NCBI GenBank assembly: GCA_000149225.2
Contig: CM000691.1
Span: 1,178,001-1,242,000, forward strand
Length of the DNA: 64,000 nt
Direction: 5' to 3'
From: Lachancea kluyveri NRRL Y-12651
Taxonomy: Eukaryota; Ascomycota; Saccharomycetes; Saccharomycetales; Saccharomycetaceae
Part shown: positions 1 to 9,852 of the stretch, in pieces
How positions within the stretch are numbered: the stretch's first letter is position 1
How the letters are laid out: every line of letters begins with the position of its first letter
Position numbers and translations under genes: made by a program
Notes under the pieces: generated by a model
The model's database searches: none
What the model saw: only the letters and a program-made list of their open reading frames with translations
What the model was told of the DNA's origin: nothing

Positions 1-535
1 TCGGACACAAAAGAACACGTTGGGCAACAGGTCCAACCTATTCACCAGATCCCTGAAGGAGCACCAGAAACGTCAGCAACACTTCAAAAGCGGCGGCTAC
101 GATGTTACCAAGAGACCCATGAAAAGATTGGCATTTGGGGGTCAAGTAGGTGCCACCTGTGCTCCAAATACACACCCGTCACCACCTACAGAAACTCACC
201 CTCCACTGTCACCTAACACAGCACATCCACCGCCTGTAGCAAAACCACCTCCCAACCCAGTCAAAAAGAGGAAACCCAATGAGCCCAACATCTTTTTGAA
301 ACGCAGAAAGCCACTACCCATCGTCCGCAACAAATCAAAGACCACATCAACTCCAGCTCCAGCACCGCCGGAGCCTAAAAAGAAAAAAGACCCGGTTATT
401 GTAAAAGTAGCTTCAACAAAGGTGAGCAAAAAGAAATCGAGCATATTCTCCCCTCCTTCTGCCCAAAAACAAGAATCTCAAGCGCCAGAAAGCCCTCGTA
501 AAGTGTACATATTCGACGGCAGCGGCACCAAATAG
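1..535 (+). CDS. ELA1: Elongin A-like protein, C-terminal part (5' end outside window)
   Basis: The frame is open from the first complete codon at base 2 to a TAG at 533-535, so only the last ~178 residues are present and the start lies upstream. What is seen is a low-complexity tail rich in Pro, Lys and Ser, with basic clusters (KKRKPNEP, LKRRKPLP, PKKKKDP) that could act as nuclear signals. Elongin A is known to pair with elongin C (Elc1) and a cullin in a ubiquitin ligase acting on stalled RNA polymerase II. The name rests mainly on synteny: in S. cerevisiae ELA1 (YNL230C) lies next to PDR16 (YNL231C) in the same orientation, as here. The conserved N-terminal BC-box and F-box-like part is not in the window, so the domain evidence itself is missing. 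Confidence 0.7.
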   Translation, partial: RTQKNTLGNRSNLFTRSLKEHQKRQQHFKSGGYDVTKRPMKRLAFGGQVGATCAPNTHPSPPTETHPPLSPNTAHPPPVAKPPPNPVKKRKPNEPNIFLKRRKPLPIVRNKSKTTSTPAPAPPEPKKKKDPVIVKVASTKVSKKKSSIFSPPSAQKQESQAPESPRKVYIFDGSGTK

Positions 536-677
536 ACTGATCATGTGACATCTTATCCTACACTAGTCACCTGACCACGCGGTGCTTCCGGGTCCCGCGA
601 TTTATCGCCGTTAACAGAAGAAATTCAAGATTAGTCAGAAAACTAAGAATCTCCATTGCCTATATGCGAGATAGAAG

Positions 678-993
678 ACCACGGAAAGTCCTTATTTCCA
701 TCCGAGTTTCCGTACCATAACAAGCATTACAATCCTACACTTGTGAGAAGCCCTAAAGCATTTTGTGGGCTTGACTGCTATGCTATTTCTATAGGAGTAT
801 AAAACTTTGTAGTTCATTCTACGCCAGTAAATCACAGTATACCACGTAGATGGAATTCTTCCTGCTCAGTCGAAAGTTTGGGACGGGAACCCGAAAGGCT
901 CAAAAGCTTTGAAAATTATGAGTGTTTTCGAGTTTACGGGTTTTGCGAGTTTTTACCACGGGAAGGAGTTCCGCGTACTAAAGGTTCCGTGGA
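678..993 (+). promoter_or_regulatory. Pleiotropic drug response elements upstream of PDR16
   Basis: A perfect PDRE core, TCCGTGGA, lies at 986-993, about 195 bases before the PDR16 ATG. A second site at 678-685 (ACCACGGA, reverse TCCGTGGT) differs at the last base. In S. cerevisiae PDR16 is a target of the zinc-cluster regulators Pdr1/Pdr3, which bind TCCGYGGR. A TATA-like TATAAAA sits near 799. The remainder of 536-1187 shows no gene. Function is inferred from motif and position. Confidence 0.65.
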
Positions 994-1181
994 CCGATCA
1001 AGCGTCCATTTTTTTTACTACCTCGTGAGTTCTTGTTCTGCAAGAAGCATCGAACCTTTTTCACTTGGTTTTCGTGTTTGAAGAGTGTAGTTGACAACTC
1101 TGTATCATTTTATAGAACTGACTGTTTTAGACTCAACTGAACCACGTTCACCTCGTCGAAAAAAAAAAAAAAAGCTAGTGA

Positions 1182-2237
<1,056 letters not shown>

Positions 2238-2305
2238 AGTGCAAATAGTTTAGATAATGTTAATAGAACTCTATCACACGTGCAATTATACCATGCTACA
2301 CAGTT

Positions 2306-3154
2306 TTAGAACGGCTTTGCACATTTACGTAGCTCTGTAACACCGTTCAAAGGAGCAACCATCGTTTGCCAGTCAATTGCGTACATCAATCCACCGGCCC
2401 CGTTGAATGATTTGGCAAAAACGACCCCAAGATCGTTCCTTGCAGTAGTCAAATAGTAGTTGGAACCATCACCGAGGGATAAGACTTGGGCCCTTACTAT
2501 GTCGCCGGGCTTAAAGCTTTCCATCATCTTGACACGATCTCTTTCTGTGGTCCTGACATCTTGCGATCTAATAATACCTCTAAACGTTTCACCCAAATCG
2601 GACGAAGCTTGAGAGATTGAAAAGGTAGCTGCACCAGACCCCCCACCTGGAGCGATTATGCCTGTCCCGTTGCTTCCTGCGCCAGAATCCACTGGTGTGG
2701 GCCTATTTTCTACCGCCAGTATCTCAACGTTGGCTCTTTGTAAGGTGATCCTGGTTACCCTTGTCAGCACAATATCCCCCTCTTTGGGTAGATTGTTGGC
2801 AAAATCATCAGTAACTAAAGACGTTTCGTCTTTGCTCGTATTGACGACCGAAATTATAATTTTCTTTATGGTTCTACTACTATCATGTTCTGTATCTTCA
2901 TCTTTAGCTTCCGCATCTTTTTCGGTTTCAGACTCTGGGGTCTCAACCTCATCCCGGATTCTGACATAACCAAACAGTGTCGATGTTAGTGCTTCTATTG
3001 TTTTACCGTTCACTGAGTAGGATTGAACTTTTGTTCCCCGGCCGCTGATAAACTTGTAAACTACTTCTTCCCCTTCTAATTCTTCCACTTGTAGTAGGGG
3101 GCATATTAGCTGCCCAGGATATACTGTCTGAGGGAATTTTGATTTAAAATTCAT
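2306..3154 (-). CDS. CSL4: Exosome cap subunit Csl4
   Basis: 282 residues (S. cerevisiae 292). It is a non-catalytic cap subunit of the RNA exosome, which trims and degrades RNA in nucleus and cytoplasm. The N-terminal domain (YPGQLICP near residue 10) is followed by an acidic, variable linker. The conserved block [19 protein letters not shown] leads into the S1 RNA-binding domain ([50 protein letters not shown]), and the protein ends in RKCAKPF as in the yeast orthologue. The open frame extends upstream only to a TTG; the first ATG at 3154 gives an N-terminus matching the known protein. Its promoter holds paired RRPE and PAC motifs. Confidence 0.95.
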   Translation of the reverse strand: MNFKSKFPQTVYPGQLICPLLQVEELEGEEVVYKFISGRGTKVQSYSVNGKTIEALTSTLFGYVRIRDEVETPESETEKDAEAKDEDTEHDSSRTIKKIIISVVNTSKDETSLVTDDFANNLPKEGDIVLTRVTRITLQRANVEILAVENRPTPVDSGAGSNGTGIIAPGGGSGAATFSISQASSDLGETFRGIIRSQDVRTTERDRVKMMESFKPGDIVRAQVLSLGDGSNYYLTTARNDLGVVFAKSFNGAGGLMYAIDWQTMVAPLNGVTELRKCAKPF

Positions 3155-3215
3155 TCTAGAAAATATGATTCCGCAATTATTCAAGTTGGAGACGAAGCTC
3201 TGTTAATTGATGGAC

Positions 3216-3248
3216 CTCATCGATCTCTTAAAATCTTGAAAATTTTCA
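3216..3248 (-). promoter_or_regulatory. PAC and RRPE motifs in the CSL4 promoter
   Basis: Reading toward CSL4, the palindromic RRPE TGAAAATTTTCA lies at 3237-3248 and a PAC core CGATGAG at 3216-3222, about 83 and 62 bases before the ATG. In yeasts these are sites for Stb3 and for Dot6/Tod6, which tie ribosome-biogenesis and RNA-processing genes to growth rate. The pairing and spacing are typical; binding is inferred. Confidence 0.65.
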
Positions 3249-3275
3249 GTAAACTTCAATAATTCGTACCAAACG

Positions 3276-3533
3276 ATGAAATATCAACCAGCTCCTGTCA
3301 TGATAAGCTGTTTAAGCAACTTTCAACCTTTTGGGGGCAGTTTGGTTGCACTACGATCGAGGCATAGATTCAGATTTACGGAGGCATACATGGTTCTCCC
3401 TTCCACTGTCAACTATTTGAGTTGCTGGTTTACAACTTACTCTATGGTACCGAAACTTTCTTTGAGGCCTACCATTAGATTATTCACAGTAAGCGGAAGA
3501 AAAAGAGTAGTTGAAAAAGATGTTATGGCCTAA
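3276..3533 (+). CDS. Small open frame of uncertain status, 85 residues
   Basis: An ATG-started frame on the plus strand fills much of the 500-base gap between the CSL4 start and the BNI4 end. The product would be rich in Arg, Ser and hydrophobics, with scattered basic residues and few acidic ones, which could suit a mitochondrial precursor. I do not recognise it, and the S. cerevisiae gene order has no annotated gene here. It begins only 28 bases from the RRPE of CSL4, so it could share that promoter or be chance. Confidence 0.2.
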   Translation: MKYQPAPVMISCLSNFQPFGGSLVALRSRHRFRFTEAYMVLPSTVNYLSCWFTTYSMVPKLSLRPTIRLFTVSGRKRVVEKDVMA

Positions 3534-3653
3534 TAGTAAAAAAAAAAAATAACAAGCGACTGTGGCTTCGTATCATTGTTTAAAGTCCAAGGAGCGTATT
3601 CTTACAATTATTAGTTACAAAAATGGGTTGATAGGAATTATGAAGTATGTATT

Positions 3654-6212
3654 TTAGAAAAAGTGCGTATAGCACTTAGAATCCTCATGTATTTCCATCT
3701 CATTTTTCAGTTCGTTTAGTTCATCTTTAATCATTTGTGCCAGCTGTGGCGTAAGTTGGTTGCAAGTAGCGATATCAGGATGCCTATCATACTCATACTC
3801 AGAGTACGTATCATAAAGGATAATCCTCGATGAAAATTCAACTACTCTTTTAGTCCCCCTTACGCTGGTGCTGCTTGTAATGTTTGTCTGCGGAGACACC
3901 CTACTCAGGGCGGAAATGTCTGTTGTGCTATTAAACTGCGGAGCCCTCAGACCTCTAAAAGACATAGAAATGGGCCTGTTTACAGCTGCCTGAGCACCTG
4001 GTATGTAAGCACTTTGCAAGGGAGATTCTGTGAAAGATTCTTCCAACTGGTTGAAGTCTTCGTTTTCAAATCCATCATCTTCGCTATTGTTGTTCTCCGA
4101 ATTTAAGTCACGGCGAGCATTCTGAATACCAATGCCACCACGGCTGATCATATGGGGCTCATTGCTTCGCTCAAAACTGTCTTCATCCTGCTCATGGTCT
4201 GCTTGAAAACTGTAAGAGTCTGAAGTGTTGACTCCAGGTTTCAACAGTGGATACTGACTTCTTTCTCTTGATGGATTCAACGTTTGATATTTTGTCTCAT
4301 CGGAGTTCAAGTCCAAATCAAAGTTAATTTCATCGCCAAAGTCGATGATACTGGCGAATTCCATTATATCAGACATAAATTCGGTATCATCAATATCACT
4401 TATCGACACCGTAGAGTTGTGTTTTTTGTCATTTTGTTGTTCTTCGTGTTCAGAGTCCATGGCCAGCTCATTAAGCCTCTTTTCGATGGAGCTAAAGGAA
4501 AAGTCCTTCTGAGGGGACTTTTGTTCAGAGGTACTGATGCCGAGGCCAGTGAATTCCTCTGTAACAAAAAGCTTTTTAGGGGACAAATCACCAGAGTCAA
4601 AGCCACCCGTCCGAAGTATGCTATTGGTGGGAGATTTGGTTAGATCGGGCGTTGACTTCACGACAGAAGATGCTTCTGTCACAAACATACCTTCGTTATA
4701 GGCATTAATGGAAATATTGTCTGTGAGAGACCTTCTGTTGGAGCTGAAAGAATTACGCTGATTTGATTTAAGAGATCTGGAACGTTCCAGTGACACGATA
4801 GATTCAACTTCGACTGGGTTTAAAGATTTGGGAAAGACCGCTTCACCAGAATCCACTCTCGGGTGTTCACCAAGCTGCTCTTGGCGATCTGTTTCGATTT
4901 CGGGTTTTATGTCAGCATCGGTAGTTTTAGCATGGTGCTCAAAATTCAATGGTGTCGGTTTTCTCTTGTTTATATCGGTTCTTATCGGAGAATCACAAGT
5001 GGACCTTGTGTTTTGGGATGAGATGGAATTTCTGGTCTTAGAAAGTTTGAGTGGTTGAACAGTCGTTTCCTGCTTTGGAGCTTTAGCCTTTCTAAAATTA
5101 CTGAAAATACTACCACTACTATGAGATTTCTTTGTCAGCTTTGTAGGTGTGCCATCATTGATACCGCTAGAAATTGCAGAGAAAGTCGAAGAAGCTGGGA
5201 GGGACTGAACATGCTTTTTTGGTTTTTCACCAAACGAGTTAGATCTTTGAGGCTTCTTTTTCAGAAAGGAAAATATACCCTTTCTCTTTTTTTGAGTGGA
5301 CACGGGGGTATTCGTTTGCGGTTGAGGTTGCTTCTTTAATGTTGCGGGGATTGCCGAATCTTCACCTGATGGTACTCTAGGTTTTTTGGGGTTGTCCTGA
5401 TTGTTGGTTGGGGCTAGGTTGTTATCTGGCCTGAACAGGTTGAGATTGTCCTGTGAATTGGTATATGCCTTTTTTGAGTTAGGGTGGAATAGCTGTGTTT
5501 TAAGATCTTCATCTTCTTGCGCCAGCAATGAAGAATAGCTTGGTATTGGGTCCACTTGTGGGGTTGGAGGTTCTACTTTTGGAGTACTCAAAAAATCAGG
5601 CTGGTCGGTGAAATCGTTGGGTAATACGGATAGTGGTTGGTTGAACCCAAATTCGTCGGAATCATCAACATTTATTAAGTTTGGTGTTGCAGCATTTTGT
5701 AAGTGATGTCCTCTTAGATCTGGAGAAATGCTCAGATCGGACGCCTCTTCCGAGGGATTTGATGGCAGCACCGCTTTTCTTGCTCTTAGACCATGCTCTT
5801 TTTCTTTTCCATTCTCTTCTTCGTCTTCTTCTATCGAATCTTCTAAACACATGCTAGTTCTCCTCACTTGTTCTGCCTTCTTTAGCTTTTCGTTTAGTAT
5901 ACCTGCAAGAGCACTCAGTGAAGGTGATGTAGTCATTTGGATTGTCTGGGTTTGTGTTTCTTCTTCCTCATCGTCATTCAGCGGTAAAGACTTTTCCAAA
6001 CTGTCATTATCATTATTGTTGGTGAGATTAGTATTTCCTTGAGGTATACTCAGATCCGGGTCCGCGATAGCCTCTGAAGAAGTCTCTCTGAAGAGTACAG
6101 AGTTCCTGAAGTTTCGAGCATGATCTAGATTGTCGATAGAGTTGGAGGAATAAAACTCTGAGTTCAAAATATCTGATGAATTTCCGTCCTCTTTCTTAAG
6201 CTCGTTGTCCAT
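3654..6212 (-). CDS. BNI4: Bud-neck scaffold Bni4, targets Glc7 and chitin synthase III
   Basis: 852 residues (S. cerevisiae 892). Bni4 links septins at the mother side of the bud neck to the PP1 phosphatase Glc7 and to Chs4/Chs3, placing the chitin ring. Most of the chain is low-complexity, rich in Ser, Asn, Asp and Glu. Two parts are strongly conserved: the N-terminal EFYSSNSIDNLDHARNFRNS, and the C-terminus with an RVxF-type PP1-docking segment (KRVVEFSSRIILYDTYSEYEYD) followed by HPDIATCNQLTPQLAQMIKDE and the terminal CYTHFF. The frame is open upstream to a TTG at 6299, but the first ATG at 6212 puts the conserved start in register. An SBF/MBF-type site lies ~230 bases upstream. Confidence 0.95.
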   Translation of the reverse strand: MDNELKKEDGNSSDILNSEFYSSNSIDNLDHARNFRNSVLFRETSSEAIADPDLSIPQGNTNLTNNNDNDSLEKSLPLNDDEEEETQTQTIQMTTSPSLSALAGILNEKLKKAEQVRRTSMCLEDSIEEDEEENGKEKEHGLRARKAVLPSNPSEEASDLSISPDLRGHHLQNAATPNLINVDDSDEFGFNQPLSVLPNDFTDQPDFLSTPKVEPPTPQVDPIPSYSSLLAQEDEDLKTQLFHPNSKKAYTNSQDNLNLFRPDNNLAPTNNQDNPKKPRVPSGEDSAIPATLKKQPQPQTNTPVSTQKKRKGIFSFLKKKPQRSNSFGEKPKKHVQSLPASSTFSAISSGINDGTPTKLTKKSHSSGSIFSNFRKAKAPKQETTVQPLKLSKTRNSISSQNTRSTCDSPIRTDINKRKPTPLNFEHHAKTTDADIKPEIETDRQEQLGEHPRVDSGEAVFPKSLNPVEVESIVSLERSRSLKSNQRNSFSSNRRSLTDNISINAYNEGMFVTEASSVVKSTPDLTKSPTNSILRTGGFDSGDLSPKKLFVTEEFTGLGISTSEQKSPQKDFSFSSIEKRLNELAMDSEHEEQQNDKKHNSTVSISDIDDTEFMSDIMEFASIIDFGDEINFDLDLNSDETKYQTLNPSRERSQYPLLKPGVNTSDSYSFQADHEQDEDSFERSNEPHMISRGGIGIQNARRDLNSENNNSEDDGFENEDFNQLEESFTESPLQSAYIPGAQAAVNRPISMSFRGLRAPQFNSTTDISALSRVSPQTNITSSTSVRGTKRVVEFSSRIILYDTYSEYEYDRHPDIATCNQLTPQLAQMIKDELNELKNEMEIHEDSKCYTHFF

Positions 6213-6439
6213 AGTACTGTAACGCGTACAATTAGTTGGGTAGGTGGATAGTCCGTTTGAATTTTGAGGTTTTGAAAGCTTGAAAACCCCTGAGCTCAAA
6301 CAAGATTATTAGAGGAAAAAAAAAGATCTTGTAAAGAGTGTTTTTAAATTGTGAATCTGGAGAGATCTCTAAGTAAACTTGATTTAATCATGTACTTGAA
6401 ACCGGCCTCTACTACTCCGTTAAGGAAAACGTTCAGCTG

Positions 6440-6468
6440 ACGCGAAAAAAAAAAAAAAAAAAAAAAAA
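6440..6468. promoter_or_regulatory. SCB/MCB-type site and A24 tract upstream of BNI4
   Basis: ACGCGAAA starts at 6440 and overlaps an MCB core (ACGCG) with an SCB core (CGCGAAA). It is followed by 24 consecutive A (6445-6468), a likely nucleosome-excluding tract. It lies ~230 bases upstream of the BNI4 ATG, which suits G1/S expression of a bud-neck protein. The rest of the 6213-6938 gap (upstream of BNI4, downstream of the globin) shows only short chance frames. Confidence 0.4.
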
Positions 6469-6938
6469 TGGACGACGCGCCGGGTAAGTACTACCCGGCT
6501 ATTTAATTGATTCTAAACTTTACTATATTATGTGTATGAATGCGTGTAGCCAGTCGTAAACCGTAAAAGCTAGACTCTTGAACATGTTAAAAATTCCAGT
6601 ACTGGCCCACAAGCTGTCTAACTCTCAATACCATTTTGGATTGTTAGATGGCCTCTGCTACAGAGATATATTCGGTAGTTTTTTTTTTCCTTTACCCTCC
6701 TCTCTGAATGGTTTAAACCCTTGCTTTCTCTATGGAAAACTCGTAAGTCTTGCTTCTGCAACATTGAGATATTGAAGAAAAAAAAAGAGGGAAAAAATGA
6801 CTATTGTAATGAATATTTCGATCTTGGCGAAGTGCTTATCTATAAAGCTACATCTAATTACAGGGGATTAAAGTTTTGCCACAGGCACTTTAATTGACCA
6901 TTGGGCATCGGGTAGAATTGAATATATGTATTGAGACA

Positions 6939-8309
6939 TCACATAATGACACAGTCTTTACCTTGGCCTCCATTTCTCAACCTTTCGGCCCTTTTCGCTA
7001 GTCTACTTTTGGCCTTGGGTACTTGTGATGCAGATGACGTGGGAAGAGGAGAGGTTTGAGAAACCGAGTCCTTGGTGGGTACTCTTGGCTTTGCCTTTGC
7101 AGACGATATTATAACAGAACTTTCCGGATCTTGATCGGGTTTCAAAGCCGTATTTCTACTCGGATCGGAAGGCGTGACAGAACCACTAGACGATGTCGAG
7201 ATTGTGTCCTGAGAGTCTACATCCGGAGCATCGTTTCTTGGAACACCCAAAAGGGAGCTTGTTGTGCTAGAGGTACCGTTCACCAGGTTAGGTACAGGGA
7301 AGATCAACATGTCTTGGGAGATATCGATTTTCAAGACCGGGTCGATACCGAATTGTAGAATACTGTTGGCCAGGTAAGAGTACAGCCTTGACCACGTCTC
7401 TTCCAGTTCAAGCGTACAATGAACGCCAAACCTGTCCTGGATCGTCTTTAGAAAGGCAACACCCATGAGTTCAAAATGCGGTGTTTGGATACCCAAGATT
7501 CTGGCATGGCGTTTGCCCAGGTTGTTCAAGTAGCTGTCAAGGGCGCTTAGGTTTTCCAGGTTGTTGATAGCGGTGGTTAGGACACCGGCAAACGATATGG
7601 CCTGATGCTTGATCGAGGGAAACATCCTCTCCAAGTTCGGATCCATAGACAGCAGGTTTGCGTAGAACTGAGAGCAAAACAGAGAACTGGCAACCGTGTT
7701 TGTACTCAGTTGCTGGCTCGCCTGGACGTTTGAGCTCGAAGCTGAGGCCCCACCGATCGAGCCCCCACCGATCGAGGCAGCCTGTCCACTTTGAAGGCTG
7801 GACATGGAGTTCCTTCTGTTTTGAGCATTGACGTTGTTCGAGCTTATCGGCGTGAGGTTGTTCGCGGCGCCGACCAACTTCCGAAAGAATGCGGACAGCT
7901 TGTTTGTAGGTACATCGTCGTTCAACATCATAGACCAGGAATCTCTAATCAGCTGGATCTCCCTTGCGGTCAGCCTCAGCACGATCTTGTACCGCATCCC
8001 GTCCACCACATCCGAACTGAGAGACTTCCTGCTAGATATCTGAGACAAACGTTCCGAATCAACAACAGAGGTATCGATACTACGCGTATAGTTGGCGCTG
8101 AAAACACTATGCGAAGCCGTGATATGCTGCATCAACAGATCATCAGAATCCTTTAAAATCTCGTGTTCGAACATCTCACCCTCAAAGGGGCTCTCGTGGA
8201 TCACTTGGGAGTCCACGATACTTTCATAGATGGATTCCAGATCGGTAGGGATAAAAGCAATCTGCGATCTATCCAGCGGGTTGTACACTGATTTTCTACC
8301 ACCGAGCAT
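6939..8309 (-). CDS. Globin-domain protein with C-terminal CaaX box (YNL234W orthologue)
   Basis: 456 residues from the ATG at 8309; the frame runs further up only from non-conserved sequence, and MLGGRKSVYNPLDRSQIAF suits the S. cerevisiae YNL234W start (426 residues there). The globin fold spans about residues 110-320, starting at LTAREIQLIRDSW. SLFCSQFYANLLSMDPNLERMFPS is typical B-D helix sequence, H235/Q236 sit at the expected distal position, and H268 in LGKRHARIL is the likely proximal haem ligand. A Ser/Gly-rich insert interrupts the early helices, as in other fungal sensor-type globins. The tail is Ser/Thr-rich, then basic (KSRLAKRAERLRNGG), and ends in CVIM, a strong farnesylation motif. 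The yeast orthologue binds haem and is stress-linked; membrane anchoring here is inferred. Confidence 0.9.
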   Translation of the reverse strand: MLGGRKSVYNPLDRSQIAFIPTDLESIYESIVDSQVIHESPFEGEMFEHEILKDSDDLLMQHITASHSVFSANYTRSIDTSVVDSERLSQISSRKSLSSDVVDGMRYKIVLRLTAREIQLIRDSWSMMLNDDVPTNKLSAFFRKLVGAANNLTPISSNNVNAQNRRNSMSSLQSGQAASIGGGSIGGASASSSNVQASQQLSTNTVASSLFCSQFYANLLSMDPNLERMFPSIKHQAISFAGVLTTAINNLENLSALDSYLNNLGKRHARILGIQTPHFELMGVAFLKTIQDRFGVHCTLELEETWSRLYSYLANSILQFGIDPVLKIDISQDMLIFPVPNLVNGTSSTTSSLLGVPRNDAPDVDSQDTISTSSSGSVTPSDPSRNTALKPDQDPESSVIISSAKAKPRVPTKDSVSQTSPLPTSSASQVPKAKSRLAKRAERLRNGGQGKDCVIM

Positions 8310-9852
8310 TGTACAAGAGACTTGATTTGAGGTTAAATACCAGAAGACCAAGGAAGAGGAGAAGAAGAAAAAGAGAGAGAGAAGGCTCTCCTTTCTTTCA
8401 TATGATGTGAAAAGAAAAAGTTTGAAGAGAAGAATGATAGTCGCAAGAGCATTACCAACGCCCATTCTCGGATGGTAGGGACAATGCATAACGGCCAACG
8501 CACAATGGTTTCAAACCACTTGCATATACGGACAGGAGGACATGGAGTAATCGTGCATACGGTCACGTGACCACACGCGCCCACACACGTGACCGAAATA
8601 CAAGCAGCAGCAGCGGGACAGGTACTGCGCCTACTGGAGAGCTCTCATACCGCAAGGAGCACAGAGGTATCCCGGGGCTGCCGACGCCTACAACAGCGTT
8701 TGAAACCAGAACGGCCCACATCACGTGACGCGCTCCTACGTGTCCACGCCTGCGTGCTTTACTTGGCATTGAAGAGAAACAATACAGCGAAGGTCGACAT
8801 ACGAGAGATCCTATTGTACGAGTCCCACCAAGGTACACCGATTCATGCAGCCGCAATACGTGGAAAATACGAGAAACCAAGCAGCTATATCTCTACGTTC
8901 CGACAAGGAAGGACTGGCTGCTATACAAGGGGTTGTTACCTCCTCCACGGCACCAGTGGCAAAAACCAAAAAAAAAAAAAAAAGTGGCGCCAAATCATTG
9001 GGCAGGGTTGCAACAATCGGCTCCCGGGATCGGCACAGAGACACCCGTGGAGCAAAAAAAATTTTTTTTTCTTCCACTTCAAACAAATGGGATTCGCAAA
9101 ACCCTAAGGTTCCCGGGATTTGCCGCCTAGAAATTTTACAGGCATAAATCCAGGATGTGGTTGGAATGCCTGGCTAAGGATTTACTGGGTGAACGACAAA
9201 AAGGAATGCACGCAAAACGCGAAAGAGAACACTCAATCGTTAACTTGGGGGTGAAGCATGCAGGAGATACGGCTTGATTGCTATATGCTATCGTGAATAT
9301 CTTCGCGTATTGATACGTATCTTGATGATTATCGTATGTAACCGCCTTCCCTCTCTGTCGTCCCCTTTTTTTTGTTCCTCATCGTAGACTCTTAAGCTTC
9401 CGCACGCGCTCCGTGGCGTATACTCCTCCATTTCCATGTTCTTTTGACTATCGGCGTTTAGTGAAATCGTGATTTCAACAGCACTCGTAGCAACGCCTGG
9501 CGCAGATATTTTTCCTTCCAACCGTTAGCGCTGCATTGCAGTGGGACCCCGTATCCGCATGTACCCGTATACTGGTTTTTTTTGGTTTTTTTTTTCTCTT
9601 CTGTTGTCGTTTTTGGGGAATGCCGTGCTACTGGCCTACTCGTAGGAACACAACCGTGGTTGCCACTGGGTTTGACCTTGCTCTAATCACTACAGCCAAT
9701 ATTCCGTGGAATACTTGCGCGTTGCGCGTTGCGCGGTCGTTGACTTCCCGGAGATGTGGTGTTGTGTACTGCCCGTGGCAAGAAAAACGAAAAACGGAAA
9801 ACGGAAAACGAAGACCGTGGAATCACTAGATACGTACATACTGTGTGGCCGT
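8310..9852. other. 1.5-kb gap between globin start and SIN4 end, with CACGTG cluster
   Basis: No supportable gene. The globin-proximal part holds three CACGTG E-boxes at 8564-8569 (inside GTCACGTGAC), 8586-8591 and 8722-8727, sites of the type used by Cbf1, Pho4 and Tye7. They are 255-420 bases upstream of the globin ATG. The middle is unusually GC-rich for an intergenic region, with several poly-A/T runs near 8970, 9055 and 9580. Near 9780-9810 there is a short repeat of AAAACG-type units, and near 9716-9735 a GCGTTGCGC repeat. The apparent frames of 90-170 residues start at GTG or overlap each other and look like chance. Confidence 0.5.

Noticed and set aside
8589-9107. 172-codon plus-strand frame in the globin-SIN4 gap
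   Set aside because: It begins at GTG, overlaps other frames on both strands, ends in poly-Lys/Phe from A/T runs, and resembles nothing known.
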